A DNA stretch of 64,000 bases from Stenotrophomonas nitritireducens (lineage in GTDB: Bacteria > Pseudomonadota > Gammaproteobacteria > Xanthomonadales > Xanthomonadaceae): positions 620,001 through 684,000 of the forward strand of contig NZ_CP016756.1 in assembly GCF_001700965.1 (NCBI RefSeq), given 5' to 3'. Position 1 is the stretch's first letter. Every line of letters starts with the position of its first letter. Made by a program: the position numbers and the translations under genes. Under the pieces are notes generated by a model. It was given only the letters and a program-made list of their open reading frames with translations. It was not told the origin of the DNA and did not search any database. Of the stretch, positions 26,700-35,556 are shown in pieces.

Positions 26700-28067
26700 T
26701 CAGGCCACGTAAACGGTTTTGATATTCATGAACTCATGAATGCCCGGCCCCGCCAATTCGCGCCCAAAGCCCGAGCGTTTGGTGCCACCAAACGGCAAGC
26801 GTGCATCGCTCTTCACCACTGAATTGACGAAGGCCGCACCGCATTCCAGCTGCACGGCGACGTTCTCACCGCGCAGCACATCGCGGGTCCAGACGCTGCC
26901 GCCAAGACCGAAGCTGGTGTCATTGGCAACCCGCACCGCCTCGGCTTCATCCTTGACCCGGATGATCGCCGCCACCGGGCCGAACAACTCCTCGTCATAG
27001 GCGGGCATGCCGGGCCCGACATTGTCGAGAATGGTGGCCAGGTAGCCGGCATTGCTGTCGGCAACCGGTGCGCCACCCAGCAGCACCTTCGCGCCCTTGC
27101 CGATACTGGCCCGTACCTGCTTGTGCAGCTCATCGCGCAGGTCAGCGCGCGCCATCGGCGCCATGGTGGTCGCTTCCTCCTGCGGGTCGCCGTATACGCG
27201 CACCTGCGCCGCTTCAACGAAGCGCTGCACGAAGGCATCGGCAATCGAATCCACCAGGATGAAGCGCTTGGCCGCGATGCAGGTCTGACCGGCATTGTCG
27301 AAGCGCGAACGCACCGCAGCGGCGGCGGCCAGGTCCAGATCGGCATCGTCCAGCACCACGAAGGCATCGCTGCCGCCCAGCTCCATCACGCATTTCTTCA
27401 GCTGATCGCCCGCGTTGGCGGCAATCGAACGGCCAGCGCGTTCGCTACCGGTCAGGGTGACCGCCTTGATCCGTCGGTCACGCAGCACTTCGGCGGCCTG
27501 GTCGTTGTCGATATGCAGCACGTCGAACACACCCTCGGGTACGCCGGCGGCGGCCACAATCTCGCGCAGCAGATCGGCACAGCCGGGAACATTGCTGGCG
27601 TGCTTGAGCAGGGCGACATTGCCGGCCATCAGCCCCGGGGCCAGAAAACGGATCACTTGCCAGAACGGGAAATTCCACGGCATCACCGCCATCACGCAGC
27701 CGATCGGCTGGTAGATGACATAGCTGCGCTGGGCTTCGGTGGGGATGGGCTGCGGCTTGAGATAGTCCGCGGCGTGATCGGCGTAGTACCCGCAGGCTGC
27801 GGCGCTCTTTTCGATTTCGGCCAGTGCCTCGCGGCGCAGCTTGCCCATCTCGGCCGTCATCGTGCGCTGGATGTCGTCACGGCGCGCGCGCAGGCCGCCA
27901 GCGATGTTGCGCAGATAGTCACCGCGTTGATCCAGCGACAACCCCGCCCATTGCGGGAAGGCCGATGCAGCCGCTGCCAGCCGCTGCTCGATGGCAGCCG
28001 CCGTCATCAGCTCGACCGTGCGCACGACCTGGCCGCTGAAGGGATTGATAGTCTGATACGACGCCAT
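26700..28067 (-). CDS. sad: Succinate-semialdehyde dehydrogenase (Sad/YneI type)
   Basis: The 455-residue aldehyde dehydrogenase has the catalytic Cys in NAGQTCIAAKR and Glu in VMELGGSD, and the NAD-binding TGSERAG loop. Its sequence follows E. coli Sad closely (PWNFPFWQV, LLKHASNVPGCA, FGRELAGPGIHEF). The family oxidises succinate semialdehyde to succinate, the last step of putrescine/GABA breakdown. The ATG at 28067 has AGGTG about 7 bases upstream. It lies downstream of potI with a SMAG pair between, so it may have its own promoter. Confidence 0.9.
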   Translation of the reverse strand: MASYQTINPFSGQVVRTVELMTAAAIEQRLAAAASAFPQWAGLSLDQRGDYLRNIAGGLRARRDDIQRTMTAEMGKLRREALAEIEKSAAACGYYADHAADYLKPQPIPTEAQRSYVIYQPIGCVMAVMPWNFPFWQVIRFLAPGLMAGNVALLKHASNVPGCADLLREIVAAAGVPEGVFDVLHIDNDQAAEVLRDRRIKAVTLTGSERAGRSIAANAGDQLKKCVMELGGSDAFVVLDDADLDLAAAAAVRSRFDNAGQTCIAAKRFILVDSIADAFVQRFVEAAQVRVYGDPQEEATTMAPMARADLRDELHKQVRASIGKGAKVLLGGAPVADSNAGYLATILDNVGPGMPAYDEELFGPVAAIIRVKDEAEAVRVANDTSFGLGGSVWTRDVLRGENVAVQLECGAAFVNSVVKSDARLPFGGTKRSGFGRELAGPGIHEFMNIKTVYVA

Positions 28068-28169
28068 GGAATCACCTGCACGCAACGAATGCAGGAATGG
28101 TAGCGCCGCAAGTGTTGCGGGCAGGTAAATCCCAAGCGAAGGCCTGCAACTCGGCACAGGGACTCATCT

Positions 28170-28238
28170 GTAGTGCCGAGCCATGCTCGGCAGGGGGCTT
28201 TACCGGTAGAGCCTCTGCCGAGCATGGCTCGGCACTAC
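28170..28238. repeat. Inverted pair of SMAG hairpins between potI and sad
   Basis: A plus-strand SMAG (28170-28192) and a minus-strand SMAG (28238-28216) face each other, so the whole block can fold into one long hairpin. It lies in the 180-bp gap between the potI stop and the sad start and may end or process the transcript. Confidence 0.88.
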
Positions 28239-28247
28239 ATCTGGGCG

Positions 28248-29093
28248 TCAGCCGTTTTCCTGCAGGGCCAGCTGCATGTCGCGCTGGCGGCGTTTTTCGG
28301 CGCGGGCCGAGATCCACCAACCCAGCACTGCCACCGTCGATACTGCCAGCACCATCAACGTGGCCAGGGCGTTGATCTTCGGGCTCACGCCCATTCTCAC
28401 CGAGGCAAAGATCTTCATCGGCAGCGTGGTCGAGCTGGGGCCGGCGACGAAGCTGGCAATCACCACGTCATCCAGCGACAGGGTGAAGGCCAACAACCAG
28501 CCCGACATCAGCGCCGGCGCGATGATCGGCAAGGTGATCAGGAAGAACACCTTGACCCGGTTCGCACCCAGATCCATTGCCGCCTCTTCCAGCGAGCGGT
28601 CCAGCTCCTGCAGGCGCGAGGACACCACCACCGTCACGAAGGAGATGGTGAAGGTGACATGCGCGATCCAGATCGCCACCACGCCCTTGGACGGCAGCCC
28701 GAACAAGCCGCCCATCGATACCAGCATCAGCAGGATCGACAGGCCGATGATCACCTCCGGCATCACCAGCGGCGCCGTCACCAAGGCGCCGAACAGGGTC
28801 TTGCTGGGGAAGCGCTTGAAGCGGGTCATCGCCATCGCCGCCATGGTGCCGATCACCATTGATGCGCTCGCTGTCCAGAATGCGATCTTGATGCTGATCC
28901 AGGCCGCCTGCAGCAGCTGGCGGTCGCGGAACAACTCGCCGTACCACTGTGTGGAGAAGCCCGCCCATACCGTCGCCAGCCGCGAGGAATTGAACGAGTA
29001 CACCATCAGCAACAGGATCGGCAGGTACAGGAAGGCAAAGCCGAGCAGCAGGATGCTCCAACCCAACCAGGAACTACGCCGGGTCATGCTCAT
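28248..29093 (-). CDS. potI: Putrescine ABC transporter permease PotI
   Basis: The 281-residue inner-membrane permease has six membrane helices and the EAA loop that contacts the ATPase (EEAAMDLGANRVKVFFLITLP). It is the second permease of a PotFGHI-type system. It overlaps potH by four bases (ATGA). The C-terminus ends close to the SMAG pair. Confidence 0.92.
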   Translation of the reverse strand: MSMTRRSSWLGWSILLLGFAFLYLPILLLMVYSFNSSRLATVWAGFSTQWYGELFRDRQLLQAAWISIKIAFWTASASMVIGTMAAMAMTRFKRFPSKTLFGALVTAPLVMPEVIIGLSILLMLVSMGGLFGLPSKGVVAIWIAHVTFTISFVTVVVSSRLQELDRSLEEAAMDLGANRVKVFFLITLPIIAPALMSGWLLAFTLSLDDVVIASFVAGPSSTTLPMKIFASVRMGVSPKINALATLMVLAVSTVAVLGWWISARAEKRRQRDMQLALQENG

Positions 29094-30016
29094 GCCAGCT
29101 TCCCTTCCAGCTCACGCTGCTGGGACCGGTTGAAGATGATGATGGGCACCAGCAGCAACAGTAGCATCACGATGGCTACCGCCGAGGCCAGCGGCCAGTC
29201 GCGGTTGTTGAAGAACTCGCCCCACAGCACGCGGCCGATCATCAAGGTGTCCGGCCCGCCCAGCATTTCCGGGATGACGAACTCGCCCACCGCCGGAATC
29301 ATCACCAGCATGCAGCCGGCGATGATGCCGCTGCGCGACAGCGGCAAGGTGATGCGCGCGAACGCCTGCCAAGGCTTGGCACCCAGGTCGTAGGCGGCCT
29401 CCAGCAGGCGGTTGTCCAGCTTGACCAGGTTGGCATACAGCGGCAGCACCATGAACGGCAGATAGCAGTAGACGATGCCGATATACGCGGCGACCGGGGT
29501 GTAGAGGATGCGCAGCGGCTCGTCGATCAGCCCGAGGTTCATCAGCGTCCGGTTGATCAGGCCGTTGCTGTCGAGGATGCCGATCCAGGCGTAGACGCGG
29601 ATCAGGAACGAGGTCCACGACGGCAGCACCACCAGCATCATCGCGATGTTGCGCGCCGACGGTGACATCCGCGAGATCACGTAGGCCATCGGGTAACCGA
29701 TCAGCAAGGTCAACAACGTCGAGATCACCGCGATCTTGATCGAACTCAGATAGGCGACCAGGTACTGGCTGTCGGTGAACAGCGCGGTGTAGTTGCCAAG
29801 ATTGAGGTTCACCGTGAACGCGTTGTCCACGTATTCGACGATGGAGGTATACGGCGGCATGGCCACCGCCATCTTGGCGAAGGAGATCTTCAGCACGATC
29901 AGGAACGGGATGGCGAAGAACAGCAGCAGCCACAGGTAGGGCACGCCGATCACACCTGCGCGCGCACCGGGCAACCACCGCCGCCAACCGCGGGTGAGTG
30001 GGCTGGTCGCGCTCAT
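29090..30016 (-). CDS. potH: Putrescine ABC transporter permease PotH
   Basis: The 308-residue permease has six helices and the EAA loop (LEAAYDLGAKPWQAFARITLP, near residue 205). With PotI it forms the channel of the putrescine importer. Both of its ends overlap neighbours by ATGA (potG before, potI after), so the three genes are translated as a coupled set. Confidence 0.93.
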   Translation of the reverse strand: MSATSPLTRGWRRWLPGARAGVIGVPYLWLLLFFAIPFLIVLKISFAKMAVAMPPYTSIVEYVDNAFTVNLNLGNYTALFTDSQYLVAYLSSIKIAVISTLLTLLIGYPMAYVISRMSPSARNIAMMLVVLPSWTSFLIRVYAWIGILDSNGLINRTLMNLGLIDEPLRILYTPVAAYIGIVYCYLPFMVLPLYANLVKLDNRLLEAAYDLGAKPWQAFARITLPLSRSGIIAGCMLVMIPAVGEFVIPEMLGGPDTLMIGRVLWGEFFNNRDWPLASAVAIVMLLLLLVPIIIFNRSQQRELEGKLA

Positions 30017-31143
30017 GAGGTCAGCACCACGCCGTCGTTGTCGTCCCAGGACACCCAGACTTCATCGTTCCAGGTGATGCCGTCGCTGTCCCAGCGCTTC
30101 ATGTTGGCGAAGTTGGACAGGATCTTGGCGCCACTGGGCAGGCGCACGTGGTAGACCGAGTGGCTGCCGAAATAGGCGATGTCCTCGACCACGCCGAAGG
30201 CCTTGTTGGTCTCCCCTTCCGGTTCTTCCTTGGCGATGTGGACCTTCTCCGGGCGCAGCGCGAACGCCACCGGCTGGCCTTCGTAGCCGGTGATGCCGTG
30301 GCCTACGTAGATCGGCGCCGGGAAATCCGCGGTGCGCACGGTGACGTATTCGGGCAGGTCCTCGTCGATCACGCCTTCGAAGGAATTCACCGAGCCGATG
30401 AAACCGGCTACGAAACGATTGGCCGGCTGCTCGTAGATGTCATCGGGCTTGCCGATCTGCTGGATCCAACCCTGGTCCATCACTGCGATGCGGGTGGCCA
30501 TGGTCATGGCTTCTTCCTGATCATGGGTGACCATCACGCAGGTCACCCCCAGCTGCTCGATGATGTTGACCAGCTCCAGCTGCATCTTCGAGCGCAGCTT
30601 CTTGTCCAGCGCGCCCATCGGCTCGTCCAGCAACAATAGCTTGGGGCTCTTTGCCAGCGAGCGCGCCAGCGCCACGCGCTGCTGCTGGCCGCCGGACAGC
30701 TGGTGCGGCTTGCGCTTGCCCAGCTTCTCCAATTGCACCAGCTCCAGCATCTCGCCGACGCGGCGGGCGATGGCGTCCTTGGCCATGCCGTCCTGCTTCA
30801 GGCCGAAGGCGATGTTCTGCTCCACCGTCATGTGCGGGAACAGCGCATAGGACTGGAACATCATGTTGATCGGCCGCTCGTAGGGCGGCAGCGCGGTGAT
30901 CGGCTGGCCGTCGAGCAGGATCGTGCCCTTGGTCGGGGTTTCAAAGCCGGCCAGGCAACGCAGCAGGGTGGACTTGCCACTCCCCGACCCCCCGAGCAGC
31001 GCGAAGATCTCGCCCTTGCGCACATCAAGATTGACGTCATCGACGGCGACGAAACCATCGAATTCCTTGCGCAGATCGCGAATGGACAGGTAGCCGGGCT
31101 CGCTGTTCAAAGCGATGGCCTCTGGCTTGGCGTCAACGGGCAT
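30013..31143 (-). CDS. potG: Putrescine ABC transporter ATP-binding protein PotG
   Basis: From the ATG at 31143 (GGAG about 9 bases upstream) the protein is 376 residues: Walker A GGSGSGKST, signature LSGGQQQRVALARSLA, Walker B LLLLDEPMGALD, switch VTHDQEEAM, and a C-terminal TOBE domain. It powers uptake through PotHI. The frame is open to 31302, but that part overlaps a repeat block and is not coding. potF lies 630 bases upstream on the same strand, separated by repeats and a hairpin. Confidence 0.94.
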   Translation of the reverse strand: MPVDAKPEAIALNSEPGYLSIRDLRKEFDGFVAVDDVNLDVRKGEIFALLGGSGSGKSTLLRCLAGFETPTKGTILLDGQPITALPPYERPINMMFQSYALFPHMTVEQNIAFGLKQDGMAKDAIARRVGEMLELVQLEKLGKRKPHQLSGGQQQRVALARSLAKSPKLLLLDEPMGALDKKLRSKMQLELVNIIEQLGVTCVMVTHDQEEAMTMATRIAVMDQGWIQQIGKPDDIYEQPANRFVAGFIGSVNSFEGVIDEDLPEYVTVRTADFPAPIYVGHGITGYEGQPVAFALRPEKVHIAKEEPEGETNKAFGVVEDIAYFGSHSVYHVRLPSGAKILSNFANMKRWDSDGITWNDEVWVSWDDNDGVVLTS

Positions 31144-31253
31144 GTAGGGCTCCGGAAGCAGGCAGATGAACAAACCAGCGTAGTTTAGCCCCCCCTTTTT
31201 GCTGACGACACCGCCGGCTGTGGCGGTTGGGGGCGATTGAACCTGCCAGGGCT

Positions 31254-31600
31254 GCAGGAGCGGCGTCAGCCGCGAAGCTGATAGTGCGTGAAGGCTCCAC
31301 AAGAGCTTACCCCTCCCCAGCCCTCCCCTTGGCTACGCCAAAGGGAGGGAGACCAGCCGGCGCCTCGATGTTGTAGGAGCGGCGTCAGCCGCGAAGCTGG
31401 CAATGCCTGAAAGGCCGCAAGAGCTTACCCCTCCCAAACCCTCCCCTTGGCTACGCCAAAGGGAGGAAGAGCAGCTGGCGCGTCTCGAGCTGTGCGGGCT
31501 GTGGGAGCGGCGTCAGCCGCGAAGCTGGCAATGCCTGAAAGGCCACAAGAGCTTACCCCTCCCCAGCCCTCCCTTGGCTACGCAAAAGGGAGGGGGCGGA
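31254..31600. repeat. Three tandem ~120-bp REP plus CCCTCC-hairpin units
   Basis: Three direct copies start near 31254, 31372 and 31500. Each has a GGAGCGGC..GCCGCGAAGC REP, a short spacer (copies 2 and 3 share GCAATGCCTGAAAGGCC), AAGAGCTTACCCCTCCC, and a CCCTCCCC..GGGAGGG hairpin (31321-31349, 31439-31467, 31567-31594). They lie in the gap between potF and potG. Confidence 0.88.
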
Positions 31601-31663
31601 CTTCTGGCTGCGTCGAGTGAAGTCCTGCTCACGCTGCTGCCGCCCCTTGGAGCACCACAAACA

Positions 31664-31694
31664 ACAACGCCTACCCTTGTGAGGGAGGCGTTGT
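31664..31694 (-). terminator. Hairpin between potF and potG, possible attenuator
   Basis: A 9-bp stem (31664-31672 with 31686-31694), extended by 4 bp after a one-base bulge, with a 4-base loop, lies 80 bases after the potF stop. On the minus strand it is followed by TTGTTTG. It could end part of the potF transcript, giving more binding protein than transporter. Confidence 0.5.
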
Positions 31695-31773
31695 CTGGAT
31701 CAGATGCGAAACGCGCCTTGGCCCTGATCACCCATCCCTCGGACGCGGGACGGGTGGCAGGCACGGCTTCAGA

Positions 31774-32898
31774 TCAACGACCGGTCTTCACCTCGGTCCA
31801 CAGACGGGTGTACAGCTTGTCCGTCTCCGGGCTGTTGATCGCATAGGTGAACATCTTGGCGGCCACGTCTTCGGCCGGGTAGATGGTCTTGTCGTCACGG
31901 ATGGCCGGGTCAACCAGCGAGGTCGCCGACTTCACCGGGTTGGCATAGTGGGTCACGTTGGTGTTCTTGGCCGCGACTTCCGGCTCCAGCAGGTAGTTGA
32001 TGAAGGCATAGGCATTGCCCGGATGCTTGGCATCCTTGGGAATGGCCAGCATGTCAAACCACTGCGGGGCACCTTCCTTGGGGATGGAATAGGCCACTTC
32101 CACGCCATTCTTGGCCTCTTCGGCGCGGTCACGGGCCTGGATGATGTCACCCGACCAGCCCACCACCAGGCAGGTGCTGCCGTTGGCCAGCGAGCCCACG
32201 TACTGCGAGGAGTGGAAGTTCTGCACGTACGGACGGATCGACTTGAGCAGGTCGGCAGCCTTCTGCAGCACGGCCGGATCGGCGCTGTGCGGGTCTTCGC
32301 CCAGGTAATGCAAAGCCACCGGGATCATGTCCGCAGGCGTATCCAGCAGGGTGACGCCGCAATCCTTCATCTTGGCGATGTTTTCCGGCTTGAACACCAG
32401 GTCCCAGCTGTTGGCGATGTCGGCGCTGCCGCCGAAACGCTCTTTCAGCTTGGCCACGTTGTAGCCGATGCCGGTGCTGCCCATCATGTACGGCACGCCG
32501 TACTGGTTACCCGGGTCCTGGCCGGCGATGCGCTGCATCACCGCCGGGTCAAGGTTGGCCAGGTTCGGGATCTTGCTCTTGTCCAGCGGCAGGAACACAC
32601 CGGCCTGAATCTGGCGGCCGAAGAAGTTCAGCGTCGGCACCACGATGTCGTAGCCGCTGTCGCCGGTCAGCAACTTGGTCTCAACCATCTCGTCGCTGTC
32701 GAACACGTCGTAGGTGACCTTGATACCGGTCGACTTCTCGAAGTTCGGAATGGTGTCTTCGGCGATGTAATCCGAATAGTTGTAGACGTTGAGGACCTTG
32801 GCCTCGCCGCCTTCAGCAGGCTTGGCGCCGGGTTCCTTGCCGCCGCAGGCAGCAAGCAGGGAAATGGCGACACCAACGGTCAGAATGCGCAGATTCAT
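31774..32898 (-). CDS. potF: Putrescine-binding protein PotF, lipoprotein form
   Basis: The 374-residue protein is a family 1 spermidine/putrescine-binding protein (VYNYSDYIAEDTIPNFEKSTGIKV, and the MMGSTGIGYNV segment). Unlike E. coli PotF, its signal ends in a lipobox (LLAACGG, Cys at about residue 19), so it is probably anchored to a membrane by lipid. The ATG at 32898 has GGAG about 7 bases upstream; the frame is open further but runs through a repeat block. It delivers putrescine to PotGHI. Confidence 0.92.
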   Translation of the reverse strand: MNLRILTVGVAISLLAACGGKEPGAKPAEGGEAKVLNVYNYSDYIAEDTIPNFEKSTGIKVTYDVFDSDEMVETKLLTGDSGYDIVVPTLNFFGRQIQAGVFLPLDKSKIPNLANLDPAVMQRIAGQDPGNQYGVPYMMGSTGIGYNVAKLKERFGGSADIANSWDLVFKPENIAKMKDCGVTLLDTPADMIPVALHYLGEDPHSADPAVLQKAADLLKSIRPYVQNFHSSQYVGSLANGSTCLVVGWSGDIIQARDRAEEAKNGVEVAYSIPKEGAPQWFDMLAIPKDAKHPGNAYAFINYLLEPEVAAKNTNVTHYANPVKSATSLVDPAIRDDKTIYPAEDVAAKMFTYAINSPETDKLYTRLWTEVKTGR

Positions 32899-33006
32899 GG
32901 GTTCTCCAGTGTGATCCGGGAGCGGTATGGGGGACCGGCCAAGCCGGGAGGTGGGCCATTGTCCCATCTGCGGCGCCTTTCTGTGTAGAAGGCGGGCTGC
33001 AGGGGG

Positions 33007-33214
33007 TTGTGGGAGCGGCGTGAGCCGCGAAGCAGGCAATGCTTGAAAGGCCAAAGAGCCAACCCCTCCACAACCCTCCCCTTTGCTACGCAAAAGGGAG
33101 GGAGACAAGCTGTAGGAGCGGCGTGAGCCGCGAAGCTGACATCGGTTCAGCGCCCGAGACACCCGCGACCTGACATCCTGCGAGCTTCGCGGCTTACGCC
33201 GCTCCTACAATCCT
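33007..33214. repeat. Repeat block between puuA and potF
   Basis: Two plus-orientation REPs (near 33009 and 33113), a CCCTCCCC..GGGAGGG hairpin (33073-33102), and an inverted REP (near 33184-33210). No gene is credible in the 340 bases between puuA and potF. Confidence 0.87.
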
Positions 33215-33238
33215 GCGCGCCCTGCCTTCCTGCGCGGA

Positions 33239-34627
33239 TCACACGTTCAACAGCAGGAATTCACGCTCCCAGGAGCTGATCACGCGGAAGAAAGTCTCGT
33301 ACTCCTTGCGTTTCACCGAGACGTAGGCACGGCAGAACCGGCGCCCCAGCAGCTCCTGCAGCGCGTCGCAGGCTTCCAGCCCGTCCAGCGATTCACCCAG
33401 CGAGCGCGGCAGCTCGTAGCCCAGCTCCTTGGCGTTGCCGCTGATCGGCGGGGTCGGCGTCAGCTTCTCGCGGATCCCCAGCAGGCCACAGGCCAGGGTC
33501 GCCGCCATCGCCAGGTAAGGATTGGCATCGGAACCGGCGAAGCGGCTTTCCACGCGGTTGTTTTCCAGGCTGTCCATCGGTACGCGCAGGCCGCAGGTGC
33601 GGTTGTCGAAGCCCCACTCAACGTTGCTCGGCGAGACTTCGCCAAACACCAGGCGGCGGTAGGAATTCACGTTCGGCGCGAAGAAACCCATCGCCGCCGG
33701 AACGTACTTCTGCAGGCCAGCCAGGTAATTGTCGAAGGTTTCGCTGTACTCACCTTCTTTTTTGCCGGCAAACACGTTCCTGCCATCGGACACACGCACC
33801 AGACTCTGGTGGATATGCATCGCGCTGCCGGGTTCGGTTTCCATCGGCTTGGCCAGGAAGGTGGCGTAGATGCCGTGGCGCAATGCCGCCTCGCGCATGG
33901 TGCGCTTGAAAAGGAACACCTGGTCGGCCAGCGACATCGCATCATCGTGGGTGAAGTTGACCTCCAGCTGGGCGGCGCCGGATTCGTGGATCAAGGTATC
34001 CACGTCCAGCTTCATCGCATCGCAGTAGTCGTACATCAGGTCGAGGATGGGATCGAACTCGTTGACCGCATCGATGGAATACGACTGGCGCGCGGTTTCC
34101 GGGCGACCGGAACGGCCCGCCGGCGGCAACAGCGGGAAGTCGGGGTCGGTGTTCTTCTGCACCAGGAAGAATTCCAGCTCCGGCGCCACCACCGGTTTCA
34201 GGCCGAGTTCCTCATAGGCGACCAGCACGCGCCGAAGCACGTTGCGCGGCGCCAGCTCATGCGGCTGGCCACTCTTGGTGTAGCAATCGTGGATGATCTG
34301 CGCGGTCGGGTCGGTCGCCCAAGGCACCATGCGCACGGTATCCGGGTCCGGACGCAGGATCATGTCCGCGTCGGCCGGCGAAGTCAGCTCGTAGTAGTCA
34401 TCCGGGTAATCGCCGGTCACCGTGGTGGCGAAGATGCCTTCCGGAAGGCGCGTGCCGTAGTCGTGCGAGAACTTATCAGCCGGGATGATCTTGCCGCGCG
34501 CATTGCCGGTGATATCCGGCACCAGGCATTCGACCTCGGTGATGTGCCGGTCCTTGAGCCAGCGCAGCAGCGAGCTTTCTTCCTGTACGGCGGCGGCGGT
34601 CTTGCGGTTGCGGGGGCGCGAAGTCAT
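33239..34627 (-). CDS. puuA: Gamma-glutamylputrescine synthetase (glutamine synthetase family)
   Basis: The 462-residue protein is a glutamine-synthetase-fold ligase of the PuuA group: an N-terminal beta-grasp domain, then HESGAAQLEVNF and GSAMHIHQSL in the catalytic domain, and NRVESRFAGSDANPYLAMA near the end. PuuA joins glutamate to putrescine with ATP. Its ATG at 34627 overlaps the puuD stop (ATGA), and its neighbours are puuD, puuB and a putrescine importer; this favours PuuA over ordinary GlnA. No strong ribosome-binding site is seen, which suggests coupled translation. Confidence 0.9.
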   Translation of the reverse strand: MTSRPRNRKTAAAVQEESSLLRWLKDRHITEVECLVPDITGNARGKIIPADKFSHDYGTRLPEGIFATTVTGDYPDDYYELTSPADADMILRPDPDTVRMVPWATDPTAQIIHDCYTKSGQPHELAPRNVLRRVLVAYEELGLKPVVAPELEFFLVQKNTDPDFPLLPPAGRSGRPETARQSYSIDAVNEFDPILDLMYDYCDAMKLDVDTLIHESGAAQLEVNFTHDDAMSLADQVFLFKRTMREAALRHGIYATFLAKPMETEPGSAMHIHQSLVRVSDGRNVFAGKKEGEYSETFDNYLAGLQKYVPAAMGFFAPNVNSYRRLVFGEVSPSNVEWGFDNRTCGLRVPMDSLENNRVESRFAGSDANPYLAMAATLACGLLGIREKLTPTPPISGNAKELGYELPRSLGESLDGLEACDALQELLGRRFCRAYVSVKRKEYETFFRVISSWEREFLLLNV

Positions 34628-35388
34628 GGGGAACCAACTTGTTTGTGTAACCGATAGCGGCGACAGGCCTCGCCGAAGGCTTGAAAAATACCCAGATAGA
34701 ACGGATTTTCGGCAACCCGCCATTCCGGATGGAACTGCACGCCAAGCAGGAACGACGGGCCACTGCCACGAAAGGCCTCGATCAGGCCGTCCGGCGCGTG
34801 GGCCTCCACCTGCAGGCCTTCACCGAGGCGGGCAACGCCCTGGCCGTGCACCGAATTGACCATCACCTCGGTGCCGCCGGCAATGCCGGCCAGCAGGCCA
34901 TCCGCACGCAATCGCAGCGTATGGGCCGGCCCGTATTGCACGTCCAGCGATGCCGCCGGGTTTTCACGATGATCAGCCAGACCGGGTACTTCATGCACCT
35001 TGGGGTGCAGGCTGCCACCGAAGGCGACATTGAGCTCCTGGAAACCCCGGCAGATGGCCAGGATCGGCATGCCCAGCGCAAACGCCTGCGGAATCAGCCC
35101 GAACACATTGGCATCGCGTGCCGGATCATGCGGATTGCCCGGCCAGCTGTCGCCGCCGTTGTAGTGATGCGGCTCGATGTTGCTGGTCGCACCGGTCAAC
35201 AGCAGCCCATCCAGGGTGGCCAGCCAATCCCCTGCCGGCAGCGGCGGTTGCAGCAGCGGCAGTACCAGCGGGGTGGCCTGCGCGCCCTCGACAACGGCGC
35301 GCACATACTTTTCACCGACCACAAGAAAAGGATGGGAGCCGATCGGCTTGCTGTCGGTAGGCAAGCCGACCAGCGGCAGGCTGGCCAT
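34624..35388 (-). CDS. puuD: Gamma-glutamyl-gamma-aminobutyrate hydrolase
   Basis: The 254-residue class I amidotransferase-like enzyme has the nucleophile Cys in AICRGFQELNV and the His-Pro-Glu in QFHPEW. It releases GABA from gamma-glutamyl-GABA in the Puu pathway. It is the first gene of a puuD-puuA pair and is divergent from puuB, with 168 bases between the starts. A perfect 12-bp palindrome lies 18 bases upstream of its ATG. Confidence 0.93.
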   Translation of the reverse strand: MASLPLVGLPTDSKPIGSHPFLVVGEKYVRAVVEGAQATPLVLPLLQPPLPAGDWLATLDGLLLTGATSNIEPHHYNGGDSWPGNPHDPARDANVFGLIPQAFALGMPILAICRGFQELNVAFGGSLHPKVHEVPGLADHRENPAASLDVQYGPAHTLRLRADGLLAGIAGGTEVMVNSVHGQGVARLGEGLQVEAHAPDGLIEAFRGSGPSFLLGVQFHPEWRVAENPFYLGIFQAFGEACRRYRLHKQVGSP

Positions 35389-35556
35389 GGGTGAAGCTCG
35401 TGAGACGTGCTAGCACGCTACCCCTGCCCCGCGGATTAGGCAACCAAGCGCCATCTGTCATTCAAGTTGCAGGGGGCACACTAAGCCGCTTGTTCCCCCG
35501 CCTGCGCGCGCCGCATACGCAGGGGTCGTTACACTGCCCGCCCCTGATTCGGCCTG
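35389..35556. promoter_or_regulatory. Divergent puuD/puuB control region with palindrome
   Basis: The region must hold both promoters. CGTGCTAGCACG (35406-35417) is a perfect 12-bp palindrome, a candidate site for a dimeric regulator. No regulator gene is adjacent, so which protein binds is unknown. Confidence 0.4.
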
